From contig NZ_SUMB01000003.1 in NCBI RefSeq assembly GCF_005048155.1, positions 310,001-374,000 of the forward strand: DNA of 64,000 bases, in the 5' to 3' direction. Positions 1-9,700 of this stretch are shown here, in pieces. This stretch comes from Streptomyces piniterrae (GTDB lineage Bacteria > Actinomycetota > Actinomycetes > Streptomycetales > Streptomycetaceae). Under the pieces are notes generated by a model that searched no databases, was not told the origin of the DNA, and saw only the letters and a list, made by a program, of their open reading frames with translations. Within the stretch, counting starts at the first letter, position 1. Every line of letters begins with the position of its first letter. The position numbers were made by a program, and so were the translations under genes.

Positions 1-364
1 CGAGCAACGCCCGTGCGGCGATCAGCATTTCCGCGCTCTGCGCATACGCGGCGAGCCCGGAGGCGAGGCCGAAGAGCACGGCGCCGGTCAGCAGCAGCCG
101 GCGGCGGCCGATGCGGTCGCCGAGCGCGCCCATGGTGATCAGCAGGCCGGCCAGTACGAAGGCGTAGATGTCCAGGATCCACAGTTGCTGGACGCTGCTG
201 GGTCCGAGCTCCTCGGTCAGGAACGGCACCGCGAAGTAGAGCACCGAGACGTCCATCGAGACGAGCAGGCAGGGCAGCAGCAGAACGCCAAGGGCGGTCC
301 ACTCCCGGCGGCCGGCCAGCGGCGGAGATACGTAAGGCGTAGATGTGTACGGAGTAAACGACAT
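1..364 (-). CDS. MFS transporter, DHA2-type (N-terminal part, cut by window edge)
   Basis: Partial gene: the first 121 codons are present and the rest lies left of base 1. After a short polar N-terminus there is a hydrophobic helix (LGVLLLPCLLVSMDVSVLYF) and a second one. The loop motif GDRIGRRRLL is the classic MFS motif A, and the D in the first helix (SMDVSVL) is usual in 14-TM drug:H+ antiporters of the QacA/SmvA group. It probably exports a small toxic compound. It is divergent from the GntR-TetR regulator at 557, with two copies of a CTAGTGCAC operator between them, so it is the likely target of that regulator. The substrate cannot be told. Confidence 0.88.
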   Translation of the reverse strand, partial: MSFTPYTSTPYVSPPLAGRREWTALGVLLLPCLLVSMDVSVLYFAVPFLTEELGPSSVQQLWILDIYAFVLAGLLITMGALGDRIGRRRLLLTGAVLFGLASGLAAYAQSAEMLIAARALL

Positions 365-437
365 GGGTGACACAGTAAGCAGCCGGTGATTACGGCGCAA
401 ACATCAGGCGGGACAAGGGAGTTGGAGGTGCATCACA

Positions 438-449
438 CTAGTGCACTTG
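438..449. promoter_or_regulatory. Putative operator copy 1 (CTAGTGCACTTG)
   Basis: Matches the perfect palindrome at 531 in 11 of 12 bases. It lies 74 bp upstream of the MFS start, in the divergent promoter region. Palindromes of this type are typical of GntR-family winged-helix regulators, which fits the GntR domain of the neighbouring regulator. Confidence 0.6.
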
Positions 450-530
450 CGTCCGTGGGGGTCCGGGCCAGGCAGGCCAACGACCGCAGCTGGCAGGCCC
501 GCTGCTACCCTCGACCCGCTCGACACCGCC

Positions 531-542
531 CTAGTGCACTAG
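531..542. promoter_or_regulatory. Putative operator copy 2 (perfect palindrome CTAGTGCACTAG)
   Basis: Perfect 12-bp inverted repeat ending 14 bp before the GTG start of the GntR-TetR regulator, just ahead of its ribosome binding site. The position suggests autorepression. Together with copy 1 it would let one regulator control both divergent genes. Confidence 0.65.
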
Positions 543-556
543 TACGGAGGCCGCCC

Positions 557-1498
557 GTGGACCGCCCCGCCCCGCCGCCCTACCGTCGGATCGCCGACGA
601 CATCCGGCGCCGTATCGACGCCGGAGAGCTGGCGCCGGGCGACCGGGTGCCGTCGACCCGGCGGATCACCCAGGAGTGGGGCGTGGCGATGGCGACCGCG
701 ACCAAGGTGCTGACGACGCTGCGTCAGGAGGGGGTCGTAAGGGCCGTGCCGGGTGTGGGTACCGTCGTGGCCGAACCGCAGCGGGCCGCCCGCGCCGAAC
801 CGCCCCGCGGGCGCCGGCCGCGCGACACCGACACCGGGCTGAGCCGCGACCGCGTCGTAGGGGCCGCGATCAAGGTCGCCGACGCCGAGGGGCTGCGGGC
901 CCTGTCGATGCGCCGGGTCGCCGCCGAGTTCGGGGTGTCCTCGATGGCGCTCTACCGGCATGTGGCGAACAAGGACCAGCTGGTGCTGCTGATGGCGAAC
1001 GCGGCGTTCGGGGACGTACGGCTGCCGGATCCGGCGCCGGAGGGCTGGCGGGACCGGATGGAGGCGGGCGCGCGGCTGCAATGGGCGCTCTACCAGCGGC
1101 ATCCGTGGCTGGCGCAGTATCTGTCGGTCACCCGGCCGCAGCCGATGCCGCGGGCGATGGCACTGATCGAGTGGACGATGGCGCGGGTCACGGGGATGGA
1201 CCCGGTGACGCTGATCCATATGGCACTGACGCTGCTGAGCTTTGTGGTGTCCACCGCCGCCGGGCTGGAGGACGACCTGGAGGCCGAGCAGGAGACAGGG
1301 TTGGACCAGGAGCAGTGGATGGCGTCGATGGAGCCGGTGTTCGAGGGCATCCTCACCTCGGGCTCGTACCCCATGTATGCGGGGGTCGCGGGGATCGACG
1401 GGGACGTGGTGAACCTGGAATCGCTCTTCGAGTTCGGGCTGGCCCGCATCCTGGACGGGATGGGGCTGCTCATCGAGCGCCGGGCGGGCGGGGTCTGA
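557..1498 (+). CDS. GntR-TetR fusion transcriptional regulator
   Basis: A 313-residue regulator with two DNA-binding modules in one chain. Residues about 5-75 form a GntR-type winged helix (RRIADDIRRRI ... GDRVPSTRRI ... LRQEGVV). Residues about 97-146 form a TetR helix-turn-helix (MRRVAAEFGVSSMALYRHV), followed by a TetR_C-like ligand domain to the end. GTG at 557 was chosen because CGGAGG sits 6 bases upstream; longer frames to 386 lack such a site and would run through both operators. Such fusions are known in actinomycetes, usually next to drug exporters, as here with the divergent MFS gene. Likely a ligand-responsive repressor of itself and the exporter. Confidence 0.9.
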   Translation: MDRPAPPPYRRIADDIRRRIDAGELAPGDRVPSTRRITQEWGVAMATATKVLTTLRQEGVVRAVPGVGTVVAEPQRAARAEPPRGRRPRDTDTGLSRDRVVGAAIKVADAEGLRALSMRRVAAEFGVSSMALYRHVANKDQLVLLMANAAFGDVRLPDPAPEGWRDRMEAGARLQWALYQRHPWLAQYLSVTRPQPMPRAMALIEWTMARVTGMDPVTLIHMALTLLSFVVSTAAGLEDDLEAEQETGLDQEQWMASMEPVFEGILTSGSYPMYAGVAGIDGDVVNLESLFEFGLARILDGMGLLIERRAGGV

Positions 1499-1551
1499 CG
1501 CCGGGCGGGCAGGGCATGACACCGGGCGGGCAGGGCCTGAGGCTCGGCGGC

Positions 1552-2934
1552 CTACTCCAGCTCCCCGCGCAGCCTCCGCGCCCGTAACACCAGCTCCAGT
1601 TCGAAGCGGCGGTCGGGGTCGTCGATCTCCCAGCCCCACAACTCCCGTATCTGGCGTAACCGGTAGCGCACGGTCTGCGGATGGACGCCGAGCCGGGCGG
1701 CGACCTCGGGGGCGCCGCCGCGGGTTTCCAGCCAGGCGAGCAGGGTCTCCGCGAGCCGACGGGCGTGGGTGGGGCCGCAGCGGGCCAGTGGTGCGAGGCG
1801 GCGGCGGGTGAGGTCGTCGATCAGCTCCTCCGGCGGCAGCAGGACCAGCGCCTCGGTGTGCTCGGTGCACTGCAGCAGCTCACCCGCCGGCAGCAGTCCC
1901 CGCTCCATCAGACCGACCGCGGCCCCGGCCCAGCGCAGCGACTTCACGGCGTCCGGCAGCGGTACGACGGGCCCGATCGCACCCGACCAGCCGGCCGCCG
2001 CGCGCGCCAGGAGTTCCCGCCGCCCCGGGGCGTCCGGCTCCGGCACCACCATCCGCGGCCGTTCGCACTCCATGTCCAGCAGGACGTCCGAGGCGACGGC
2101 GGGCGCCACCGCCTCGCGGGCCGGGCGCAGCAGGACCGCGACCGCGACCCGCTCGGGCAGCGGCCAGCCGATCCGGGCGGCGACCTCGGCGAGCACGGAT
2201 CCCGGATCGCCCGCACCGGCCGCACCGGAGGCACCGGACGCGCCCCCCGCCTCCCCGCCGCCGGCCCGGCGCTGCCGCCGCACCCCGTAGCCATCGCCGC
2301 GTGCTCCATGGCCCTCGCCGCGTGCCCCGTAGCCGCCGCGCGCCGCCGCCTCCGGGGCTCCGGTGAACAGCTGCTCCATCAGGCGGCGTTGCAGCCGCAG
2401 CCGTTCGCCGGCCTGGCGGGCGGCGGCCTCGGCGTAGCCGCGTACGGATTCGGCCACCAGCCCGTCGAGGTACTCGAAGCCGGATTCGGCGAGTTCGTAC
2501 ATCGCCGGGGCCGGGATGGCGACCTGCTGGCCGATCTCGGCGAGCCGCCGCCAGGCCAGCCGTACGCCGAGCCGGTACATGGCCTGGAGGGCGTCCAGGC
2601 TGCGGCCCTGCATGCCCTCGCCGCGGCCGAACTCCTGGAAGACACGCGGGTGGACATGCGGGCGGTCCAGCCCGGCCATCATGTGCTCGACGAAGTGCTC
2701 CAGCGACTGCCGGATGCCGACCAGGGCCTGCGGCTCCCCGAACGCGTCGGGGATCAGGGGTAATTGGGGGAATTCACGGCGGATCTCGGCCAGGATGTCC
2801 TGGGCCAGCGTGGGCACCTCGTCCATGGCCAGCGCGGCGAACTGCCGTACCTGGTAGGGCGGGACGTCCCGCCACGCCGAGCGGACCTCGGTCACCACGC
2901 CCCGGCCCGCCGCCCGCCCGGCCCGTCTCGTCAT
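1552..2934 (-). CDS. PucR/CdaR-type helix-turn-helix regulator
   Basis: A 460-residue protein ending in a PucR C-terminal helix-turn-helix (EVAARLGVHPQTVRYRLRQI, about residues 410-430). The N-terminal third is helical, like the sensor-like regions of Streptomyces PucR proteins. A glycine/alanine/arginine-rich spacer of some 45 residues (repeats of GYG-RGEGHGARGDGYG type) interrupts the middle. It converges with the GntR-TetR gene and begins 4 bp after a 48-codon membrane protein gene, so the two are probably co-transcribed. PucR family members activate diverse catabolic or membrane-lipid genes; no target is evident beyond the neighbours. Confidence 0.85.
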   Translation of the reverse strand: MTRRAGRAAGRGVVTEVRSAWRDVPPYQVRQFAALAMDEVPTLAQDILAEIRREFPQLPLIPDAFGEPQALVGIRQSLEHFVEHMMAGLDRPHVHPRVFQEFGRGEGMQGRSLDALQAMYRLGVRLAWRRLAEIGQQVAIPAPAMYELAESGFEYLDGLVAESVRGYAEAAARQAGERLRLQRRLMEQLFTGAPEAAARGGYGARGEGHGARGDGYGVRRQRRAGGGEAGGASGASGAAGAGDPGSVLAEVAARIGWPLPERVAVAVLLRPAREAVAPAVASDVLLDMECERPRMVVPEPDAPGRRELLARAAAGWSGAIGPVVPLPDAVKSLRWAGAAVGLMERGLLPAGELLQCTEHTEALVLLPPEELIDDLTRRRLAPLARCGPTHARRLAETLLAWLETRGGAPEVAARLGVHPQTVRYRLRQIRELWGWEIDDPDRRFELELVLRARRLRGELE

Positions 2935-2938
2935 GCCA

Positions 2939-3085
2939 CTACCCGTCGGTCCGGTCGAAGGTCACCAGCGGCACATTGGGCTGCTCGGCGGGCGCCTCCA
3001 GAGCGGCGACGATGCCGAACCCGGCGCCCACGGCGAGGGCGGCCGCGGCCAGCGCGGTCAGTACGGCGGCGAGCGTTCGGTGCAT
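2939..3085 (-). CDS. Small single-pass membrane or exported protein
   Basis: A 48-residue protein with one strongly hydrophobic segment near the N-terminus (residues about 5-30, Ala/Val/Gly-rich) followed by a short polar tail ending FDRTDG. Its topology resembles the small actinobacterial DUF2613-type proteins, but I cannot confirm membership. It ends 4 bp before the PucR-type regulator and is probably the first gene of that operon. The start was chosen at the Met just before the hydrophobic segment; upstream frame extensions are arginine-rich and lack a convincing ribosome binding site. Function unknown. Confidence 0.55.
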   Translation of the reverse strand: MHRTLAAVLTALAAAALAVGAGFGIVAALEAPAEQPNVPLVTFDRTDG

Positions 3086-3360
3086 GGCGCGGCGAGCCCC
3101 TTCGTCGATGCCGGAGGCCCGTTGTCGGGCTCCGTCGAGTTGGTGCGGCACACGGTCCGGCCGGGGCGGATTGCGCCCGCGGAGCCGGCTCGATGCCGCG
3201 TTCCCACAGCGCGGCACCACGTCAGTCGTGGTGCCTGCCGAGTGTGGAAGGGCATTGACGCCCTGTCAAGAGTTCGCTTACCTTCCCGGCCCAGGCGCGT
3301 CACGACGACGCCGCACGTGCACCAGAGCGTGTTCCCCCACCGCTGCCAGGAGTGCTCGTT

Positions 3361-4371
3361 ATGCGTGAATCCGCTACGACAGGCGCCCGGTCCACCCCCG
3401 TCGACGCCTCGGCCGCCGCCCCGGTCACCGCTTCGCCGCTGTCCCTGGTCCTGCTGGGTCTCGGCGTGTTTCTGCTGGTCCTCGCACCCATGCTGGCCTG
3501 GTACGTCGAGCCGCGAGCCAAGGTCACACCGGTGGATGTGGATGTCACCACGGTCTTCACCGGCACCGGCAGCTACTTCGACACCGAGGCGCTGAAGACC
3601 AGGGAACGGCAGAAGATCACCATCACCCGGCATGTGCTGGGCGATGTCACGGCGAGCGAGGAGAGCGGGCGGGCGGTGTGGGACGTCTCCACGACCGTCG
3701 ACACCCCGAAGACGCTGGCCCTGAAAGATCCGCGCAAGGCGTTCCAGTGGACCACCGAGCGCTGGGTCACCGACCGGCGCAGCAACGCCCCGGTGCACTG
3801 CTGCGAGGAGGCGCCGAGCCGCTTCGACGGGGATGCGTACCTCAAGTTCCCCTTTGATCTGCAGAAGAAGAGTTACCGCTGGTGGGACAACACGCTGGGC
3901 GCCGCCGTCCCGCTCCGCTTCGCCGGCACCAAGCGGATACAGGGATATGAGGGCTATCGCTTCACCGGGACCGTAGGGCCTACCAGGACCGGGAGCCGGC
4001 AGGTTCCGGGGCGGCTGGTCGGGCGGCCGCGGCAGGGCCAGATCCAGGCCGAGGAGTGGTACGCCAACTCCGGGATCGAGCTGGTCGTCGAGCGGCGCAC
4101 CGGCCGGATCATCAACGCCTCGATCTCGCCGCGCAAGACGCTGCGGGCACCGGGAGCCGGGCGCGATGCGGTGACGCTGCTGGACGGCCGCAGCCTTGAG
4201 TTCACACCCGCGACACAGCGGGCCCAGGTGGAGCTGGCGAGGGCCGACAGCGACAAGCTGGCGCTGGTCGGGGAAACGCTGCCGGTGGGCGCCGCGGGGG
4301 CGGGCGGCGCGCTTGCGCTGATCGGGGTGGTGCTGGTGGTGCTGGGGAGGAGGCCGATCGGCAGGCCCTGA
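3361..4371 (+). CDS. DUF3068 (PorA-family annotated) membrane protein
   Basis: A 336-residue protein with a signal-anchor helix at residues 25-47 (LVLLGLGVFLLVLAPMLAWYV), a long extracytoplasmic domain, and a C-terminal helix at about 305-327 before a basic tail. This two-anchor layout and the sequence around TGTGSYFDTE match the DUF3068 family of actinobacteria. A vicinal Cys pair (HCC, about residue 145) lies in the outer domain. ATG 3361 has GGAG 8 bases upstream. It stands before a glycosyltransferase/AftD-like locus, which suggests a cell-envelope role; the molecular function of DUF3068 is not established. Confidence 0.85.
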   Translation: MRESATTGARSTPVDASAAAPVTASPLSLVLLGLGVFLLVLAPMLAWYVEPRAKVTPVDVDVTTVFTGTGSYFDTEALKTRERQKITITRHVLGDVTASEESGRAVWDVSTTVDTPKTLALKDPRKAFQWTTERWVTDRRSNAPVHCCEEAPSRFDGDAYLKFPFDLQKKSYRWWDNTLGAAVPLRFAGTKRIQGYEGYRFTGTVGPTRTGSRQVPGRLVGRPRQGQIQAEEWYANSGIELVVERRTGRIINASISPRKTLRAPGAGRDAVTLLDGRSLEFTPATQRAQVELARADSDKLALVGETLPVGAAGAGGALALIGVVLVVLGRRPIGRP

Positions 4372-4733
4372 GTGAAGTGATGAACCGTCAGTAAAAACCG
4401 ACCCGGATTTTGTCATCCCGGTGAGTAGCCGCATCGAACAGGGCGGCGAAAACTATCCACCCCACACGCAGACGACCGTTCTTCCGGTCGGCAGAATTCC
4501 GCAACACCACAGCAATCGCACGGCAACAACTGCACGGCAGCACCACAGCACCGCACGGCAAGAGCCGCACGACACCACAGCACCGCAGCACGCCAGCGCC
4601 ACAGCACGTCAGCACGTCAGCACGTCAGCACGTCAGCACCGCATGATGCCGCACATTCCCCCCCCGCACGACTCAGTACGCAGTACGTATCCCCCACCGC
4701 TGGTACCGCACCCTGAGACGAGTTGGAGCGCAC
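4372..4733. repeat. Intergenic region with GCAC-rich short tandem repeats
   Basis: A 362-bp gap. From about 4500 onward it is filled with degenerate CACAGCAC/GCACGGCA units, ending in an exact 8-bp tandem array CAGCACGT, 4.75 copies, at 4602-4639. The first part (4372-4430) is less GC-rich and could hold a promoter. No convincing reading frame is seen. GGAG at 4725-4728 is the ribosome binding site for the glycosyltransferase. Confidence 0.7.
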
Positions 4734-5951
4734 ATGCCCCAGCACGTACCACCGTCCCCGCCCCTCGCACCAGCCGCACCAACGCCCTCGACAGCTCCGC
4801 CTCCCCTGCCCGCGCCGCCGTCGTCCGGGCCGCCCCCGCTCCCCCGCCGTATCGTCTTCCTCGCCCGCCGCGACCTGGACAACCCCGCCGCCGGCGGCTC
4901 CGAGCTGCTGGTGGACCGGATCGCCGAGGGCCTCGCCGGGCACGGCCACCAGGTCACCCTGCTGTGCGGCGGGCCGGCCTCCCCCGAGCTCGCGGCTCCT
5001 CAACAGCCGGGAGGAGTCACCGCCCGCGGCTACCGAGTGGTGTCGGCGGGCGGCGACGCCGGGCATTTCCTGCGCGCCCCCCGCCAGTTGGCGCGCCGGG
5101 TCGGCGACTGCGATCTGCTGGTCGAGGTGTGCAACGGCATGCCCTATCTCGCGCCGCTGTGGCATCGCGGCCCGACCCTGTGCCTGGTCAACCATGTCCA
5201 TACGGACCTGTGGCAGATGCGCTATCCGGCGCCCGCCGCCCGGCTCGGCCGCCGCCTGGAGCACTGGGCGCTGGCCGGCACCCACCGCCGCAATCTGATG
5301 GTCGCCGTCTCGGGCTCGACCGCGTCCGCGCTGCACGGCCTCGGCGTGGATCCGGACCGTATCCGGCTCGTCTACAACGGCGTGGAGGAGCCCGGACCGC
5401 TGGTCCCCAAGGCACCGGAACCACTCTTCCTGGCCATGGGGCGGCTCGTCGAGTACAAGCGGATCGATCTGCTGCTGCGCCTCTGGGAACGGGTCCGCCC
5501 GGTGACCGGCGGCCGGCTGGTGATCGTCGGCGACGGCCCGGAGCGGGCACGGCTGACCGCGATGGCCGGCCCGGACGTCACCTTCACCGGCCATATCTCC
5601 GAGCAGCACAAGCACCAACTGCTCTGCTCCGCATGGATGTTGCTCCATCCGTCGCTCGTCGAGGGCTGGGGTCTGGTGGTCATGGAGGCGGCCGCCCGCC
5701 GCACCCCCGCCGTCGGCTTCGACATCCCCGGTCTGCGCGACTCCGTCGAGGACGGCGTCACCGGTCTGCTGGCACGTGGTGAGAGCTCGTTCGCCGCGCA
5801 CTGGTGCACCCTGGCGCTCAGCGCCCACCGCCGGGACGCCCTGGGCGCCGCCGCCGAGCGGCGCGCCGCCCGCTTCCGATGGAGCCATACGGTCCGCAGC
5901 TTCCGGGCGGTCGCCGCGGAGGCGTTCATCAACACGCTCCCCAGGCGGTGA
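4734..5951 (+). CDS. GT4-family glycosyltransferase
   Basis: A 405-residue GT-B enzyme. After a proline-rich 40-residue leader, the N-terminal Rossmann domain opens with RRIVFLARRD and a GGSE loop. The C-terminal domain has the retaining GT4 signature: the R/K region (LVEYKRIDLLL) and the E-x7-E motif EGWGLVVME (E310, E318). It should transfer a nucleotide-activated sugar to a lipid-linked or protein acceptor at the inner membrane face. The start has GGAG 5 bases upstream. The gene is followed after 7 bp by a methyltransferase and begins the main run of the envelope-glycan locus. Confidence 0.93.
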   Translation: MPQHVPPSPPLAPAAPTPSTAPPPLPAPPSSGPPPLPRRIVFLARRDLDNPAAGGSELLVDRIAEGLAGHGHQVTLLCGGPASPELAAPQQPGGVTARGYRVVSAGGDAGHFLRAPRQLARRVGDCDLLVEVCNGMPYLAPLWHRGPTLCLVNHVHTDLWQMRYPAPAARLGRRLEHWALAGTHRRNLMVAVSGSTASALHGLGVDPDRIRLVYNGVEEPGPLVPKAPEPLFLAMGRLVEYKRIDLLLRLWERVRPVTGGRLVIVGDGPERARLTAMAGPDVTFTGHISEQHKHQLLCSAWMLLHPSLVEGWGLVVMEAAARRTPAVGFDIPGLRDSVEDGVTGLLARGESSFAAHWCTLALSAHRRDALGAAAERRAARFRWSHTVRSFRAVAAEAFINTLPRR

Positions 5952-5958
5952 TGCGCCG

Positions 5959-6684
5959 GTGCGCGACCCCTCGCTGCGCAGGTCGTACGCCCTCTTCCGG
6001 GCCTTCCTGCGCGAACAGACCGAACCGGAGCACTGCTACCGGCTGCTCGCCCGCGACGCCGCCGACCAGGTGGAGCGCCATGTCCCGTTGCGGGGCGCGG
6101 TGGTCGCCGATGTCGGCGGCGGCAGCGGGCACTTCACCGAGGAGTTCCGGCGCCGCGGCGCATACGGCTATCTCTTCGAGCCCGACACGGCGGAGCTGAC
6201 CGCCCGCGGCCGGGTCCCGGACGGGGCGGTGGTCGCGGACGGCTATCTGCTGCCGCTGGCCGACGGCGCCGCCGATGTCTGCTTCTCGTCCAATGTCCTG
6301 GAACATGTCGCCGACCCGCAGACGTTCCTGAGCGAGATGGTCCGGGTCACCCGTGCCGGCGGCCTGATCTATGTGTCGTTCACCAACTGGCTGTCCCCGT
6401 GGGGCGGCCATGAGACCGCGCCCTGGCACTACTTGGGCGCCGAGCGGGCCCGCGCCCGCTACCGGCGGCGCACCGGCCGGCCGGCCAAGCACACCTTGGG
6501 CGAGAACCTCTTCGCCGTGCACATCGGACCCACCCTGCGCCAGGTGCGGGCCCGCGACGACATCGCCGTCGTCTCCGCCCGCTCGCGCTACGCACCGTTC
6601 CTCGCCGAGACCATCCCCCGCCTCCCCGGCGTACGCGAGATCGCCACCTGGAACCTCCTCCTCATCCTCCGGCGGCTGGCATGA
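5959..6684 (+). CDS. Class I SAM-dependent methyltransferase
   Basis: A 241-residue Rossmann-fold methyltransferase with motif I DVGGGSGHF (D51), an acidic end of strand 2 (LFEPD) and the post-motif SSNVLEHV, typical of Methyltransf_11 enzymes acting on small molecules or sugars. The GTG at 5959 is 7 bp after the glycosyltransferase stop, so translation is probably coupled; the only purine-rich stretch upstream is weak (AGG at 5943). Operon position suggests it methylates a sugar or lipid-linked intermediate made by this locus. Confidence 0.88.
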   Translation: MRDPSLRRSYALFRAFLREQTEPEHCYRLLARDAADQVERHVPLRGAVVADVGGGSGHFTEEFRRRGAYGYLFEPDTAELTARGRVPDGAVVADGYLLPLADGAADVCFSSNVLEHVADPQTFLSEMVRVTRAGGLIYVSFTNWLSPWGGHETAPWHYLGAERARARYRRRTGRPAKHTLGENLFAVHIGPTLRQVRARDDIAVVSARSRYAPFLAETIPRLPGVREIATWNLLLILRRLA

Positions 6685-6745
6685 CCTGGATGCCGACACG
6701 GAACCGTCCCCCCGGCCGGCCGCCCCTCGTCCCCCGGCGGTTGTC

Positions 6746-9700
6746 ATGACCCAGACCCTCGAGATGTCCATGTCCCCGGGATCGCCCGACACCGGGGGCA
6801 GCCCCACACCCTCACCGGCCCCACCACCCGGCCACCCGCGGGGCAGGCGCTGGCTGTTCGGGTTCTGGGTGCTCGCCCTGGTGGGCTTTCTGGCCCCCTC
6901 ACCAGGGAAGATGACGTTCGAGACCAAGCTGGGCGCGACCAGTGACCCCTGGCGGTTCCTCGGTGACCTCGGGCAGTTGTGGCACGACCGGGCCGGCTTC
7001 GGCGGGATCGCCGACCAGTACGTCGGCTATGCCTTCCCGACGCTCCCCTATTACGGCCTGACGGATCTGGCGCAGCTGCCCATCTGGCTGGCCGAGCGGC
7101 TGTGGATGTCGCTGATCGTGACCGCCGCGTTCTGGGGCGCGCTGCGGCTGGCCGAACGGCTGCGGTTCGGCACCCCGCCGTCCCGGCTGCTGGCGGCCGC
7201 CTGCTACGCCCTGTGGCCCACGTTCACCATCGTCATCGGCTCCACCTCCGCCGCCGCGCTGCCCGGCGCGATGCTGCCCTGGGTCCTGCTGCCACTGACG
7301 AACGCGCAGGTCAGCGCCCGTATCGCGGCCACCCGCTCGGCGCTGCTGATCCCCTTCATGGGCGGCGTCAACGCGGCCTCGACACTGGCGTCCCTGTTAC
7401 CCGTCGGCCTCTACCTGCTCTCCCGTACCGGGCCGCGCCGCCCGAAGCTGCTCGCCTGGTGGATCCCCGGTGTGCTGCTGGCCACCGCCTGGTGGGTGGT
7501 GCCGCTCCTGCTGCTGGGCATCCACGGTGAGAACTTCATGCCGTTCGTCGAGCAGGCCGACACCACCACCGGCACCATGTCCGCCACCGAGCTGCTGCGC
7601 GGCGCCGGCAACTGGGTCGGCTATCTCCACTTCGGCGAGCCCTGGCTGCCGGCCGGCTGGACCATGACCGGCAACGCTTTCGCGGTGCTGGGCTCGGCGC
7701 TGGCCGCCGCGCTCGGCCTGGCCGGGCTGGCCCGCCGCGATCTGCCCGAGCGGCGCTGGCTGCTGCTGACCGTCCTGGCCGTGGCGCTGATCGCGCTGGC
7801 CGGATACGGCGGCGAGCTGGGCGGCCCCCTGCACGGTCTCTGGCAGGACTGGCTGAACGGCTGGCTGCGGCCGTTCCGCAACATCTACAAATTCACCCCC
7901 GGGCTCGCGCTGGCGCTCACCCTCGGCCTGGCGCATCTCCTCCAGGTCGCCGCCGAACGCCGCGGCACCCGGCGGATTCCGGCCCGCCGCCGGCTCCCCC
8001 TGCTGACCGCCCTATTGGTGCTGCCCGCCCTTGCCCTGCCCTTCCTGACCGGCAGCATCCTCCAGCCCGGGGCCTTCCCCAAGCTGCCCGGCTACTGGGA
8101 ACAGACCGCCGGCTGGCTCAAGACCCACACCCCCGACAGTCGCGCCCTGGTCGTCCCGGCCACCGCGCACGGCATCTACACCTGGGGCTCGCCCATCGAC
8201 GAACCCCTGGACGTCCTCGCCGAATCCCCCTGGGCACAGCGCGACTTCGTCCCGTTCGGCACGCCGGGCGCCCGCCGCGCCCTGGACGCCGTCGAGCAGG
8301 CCCTGCTGACCGGCGCGCAAGTCCCCGGCCTGCGCGACTACTTGGGCCGGGCCGGCATCCATGACGTGGTCGTACGCAACGACCTCGACCCGGACCAGAT
8401 CGGCTATGTCCCGCCGCAGACCGTCAAACGCACCCTGGAGGCGTCCGGCTACCGCAAGGCCGCCGCCTTCGGGCCGCTGACCACCGGCGGCAGGATCCCC
8501 GCCGAGGCACCGCTGCAGATCCAGGGCCTCTATCCGCGCCAGCGCTCGGTCGAGATCTACGAGCCCCGTGACACCCCGGCGCCAGGCCCGGTCACCGCCA
8601 GGGCCGTCGCGGACACCGCGCAGCTCAGCGGCGGCCCGGAAGCGCTGCTCCAGCTGTCCGCCGACCCGGCGCTGCGCCACCGCCCCACCGTCCTGACCGG
8701 CGACAACCACCCCGGCATCGGCACCCCGCCGCTCCAGCTGACCGCCGACGGCCTGCGCCGCACCGACACCCGCTTCGGCCTGGTCAACAGCAACACGTCC
8801 TTCACGTACACGGCCGACGAGACCAACCACCCCGACAGCGTCCAGGACCCCGGCCGGCCGCCCCGGCAGATCCTGCCCACCTCCGGTATCGAGCACCAGA
8901 CCACGGCGGTACTCCGCGGCGCCCGTTCCGTCACCGCCTCCACCAGCGGCAACTGGCTCTTCCACCTGCCGCAGTACGACCCGGTGAACGCCTTCGACGG
9001 CAACCCGGACACCGCCTGGGCGGAGGGCAGCGCCGGCGACCCCGTAGGCCAGTGGACGCAGATCACCTTCGGCCGGCCCACCTCCCTCCCTTCCACGATC
9101 TCCCTCACACCGCTCCCGGGTGACGGTCTGCGGGCGGCCCCGACCTCCGTACGGATCGAGACCGACCGGGGCAGTGCCGAGAGCCCGCTCCGGCCTGACG
9201 GCAGCGCGCAACGGGTCAAGGCGCCGGCCGGGACCGCGAAATGGCTCAAGGTCACGATCCTCGGCTCCCAGACACCCCGTGCGGGACTCTCCGGAGCGGG
9301 CTTCTCCGAAATCTCCGTGCCGGGTGTGCAGGTCACCCGTCTTCTTCAACTCCCCGCGGACGCAGGGAATTCCGACTCCGCCGCCGAGATCTTCTCCCTG
9401 CACCGCGGCAGCGACCCCGGCGGCCTGTCGCCGGTCTCCGCCGAGACCGGGCTGCACCGCCAGTTCCGTACGAACCGGAGCGGGTCCTATGCGATCTCCG
9501 GGCAGGCGCTGGCCGTCCCCGGGCCCGAACTCGACCGGCTCCTGGACCGGATCGCGCCCGAGCAGAAGGACCGGATCACCGCCACCGCCGACTCCACCAG
9601 CTTCGGCTTCGGGCAGTCGCTCAGCCCCCGCAACCTCGTCGACGGCGATCTGACCACCGCCTGGATCGCGGGCGACCGGCCCACGCTCCATCTGCGCTGG

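Noticed and set aside
539..1870. A 443-codon minus-strand frame across the GntR-TetR gene
   Set aside because: Pro/Arg/His-rich shadow of the real gene, no motif and no ribosome binding site.
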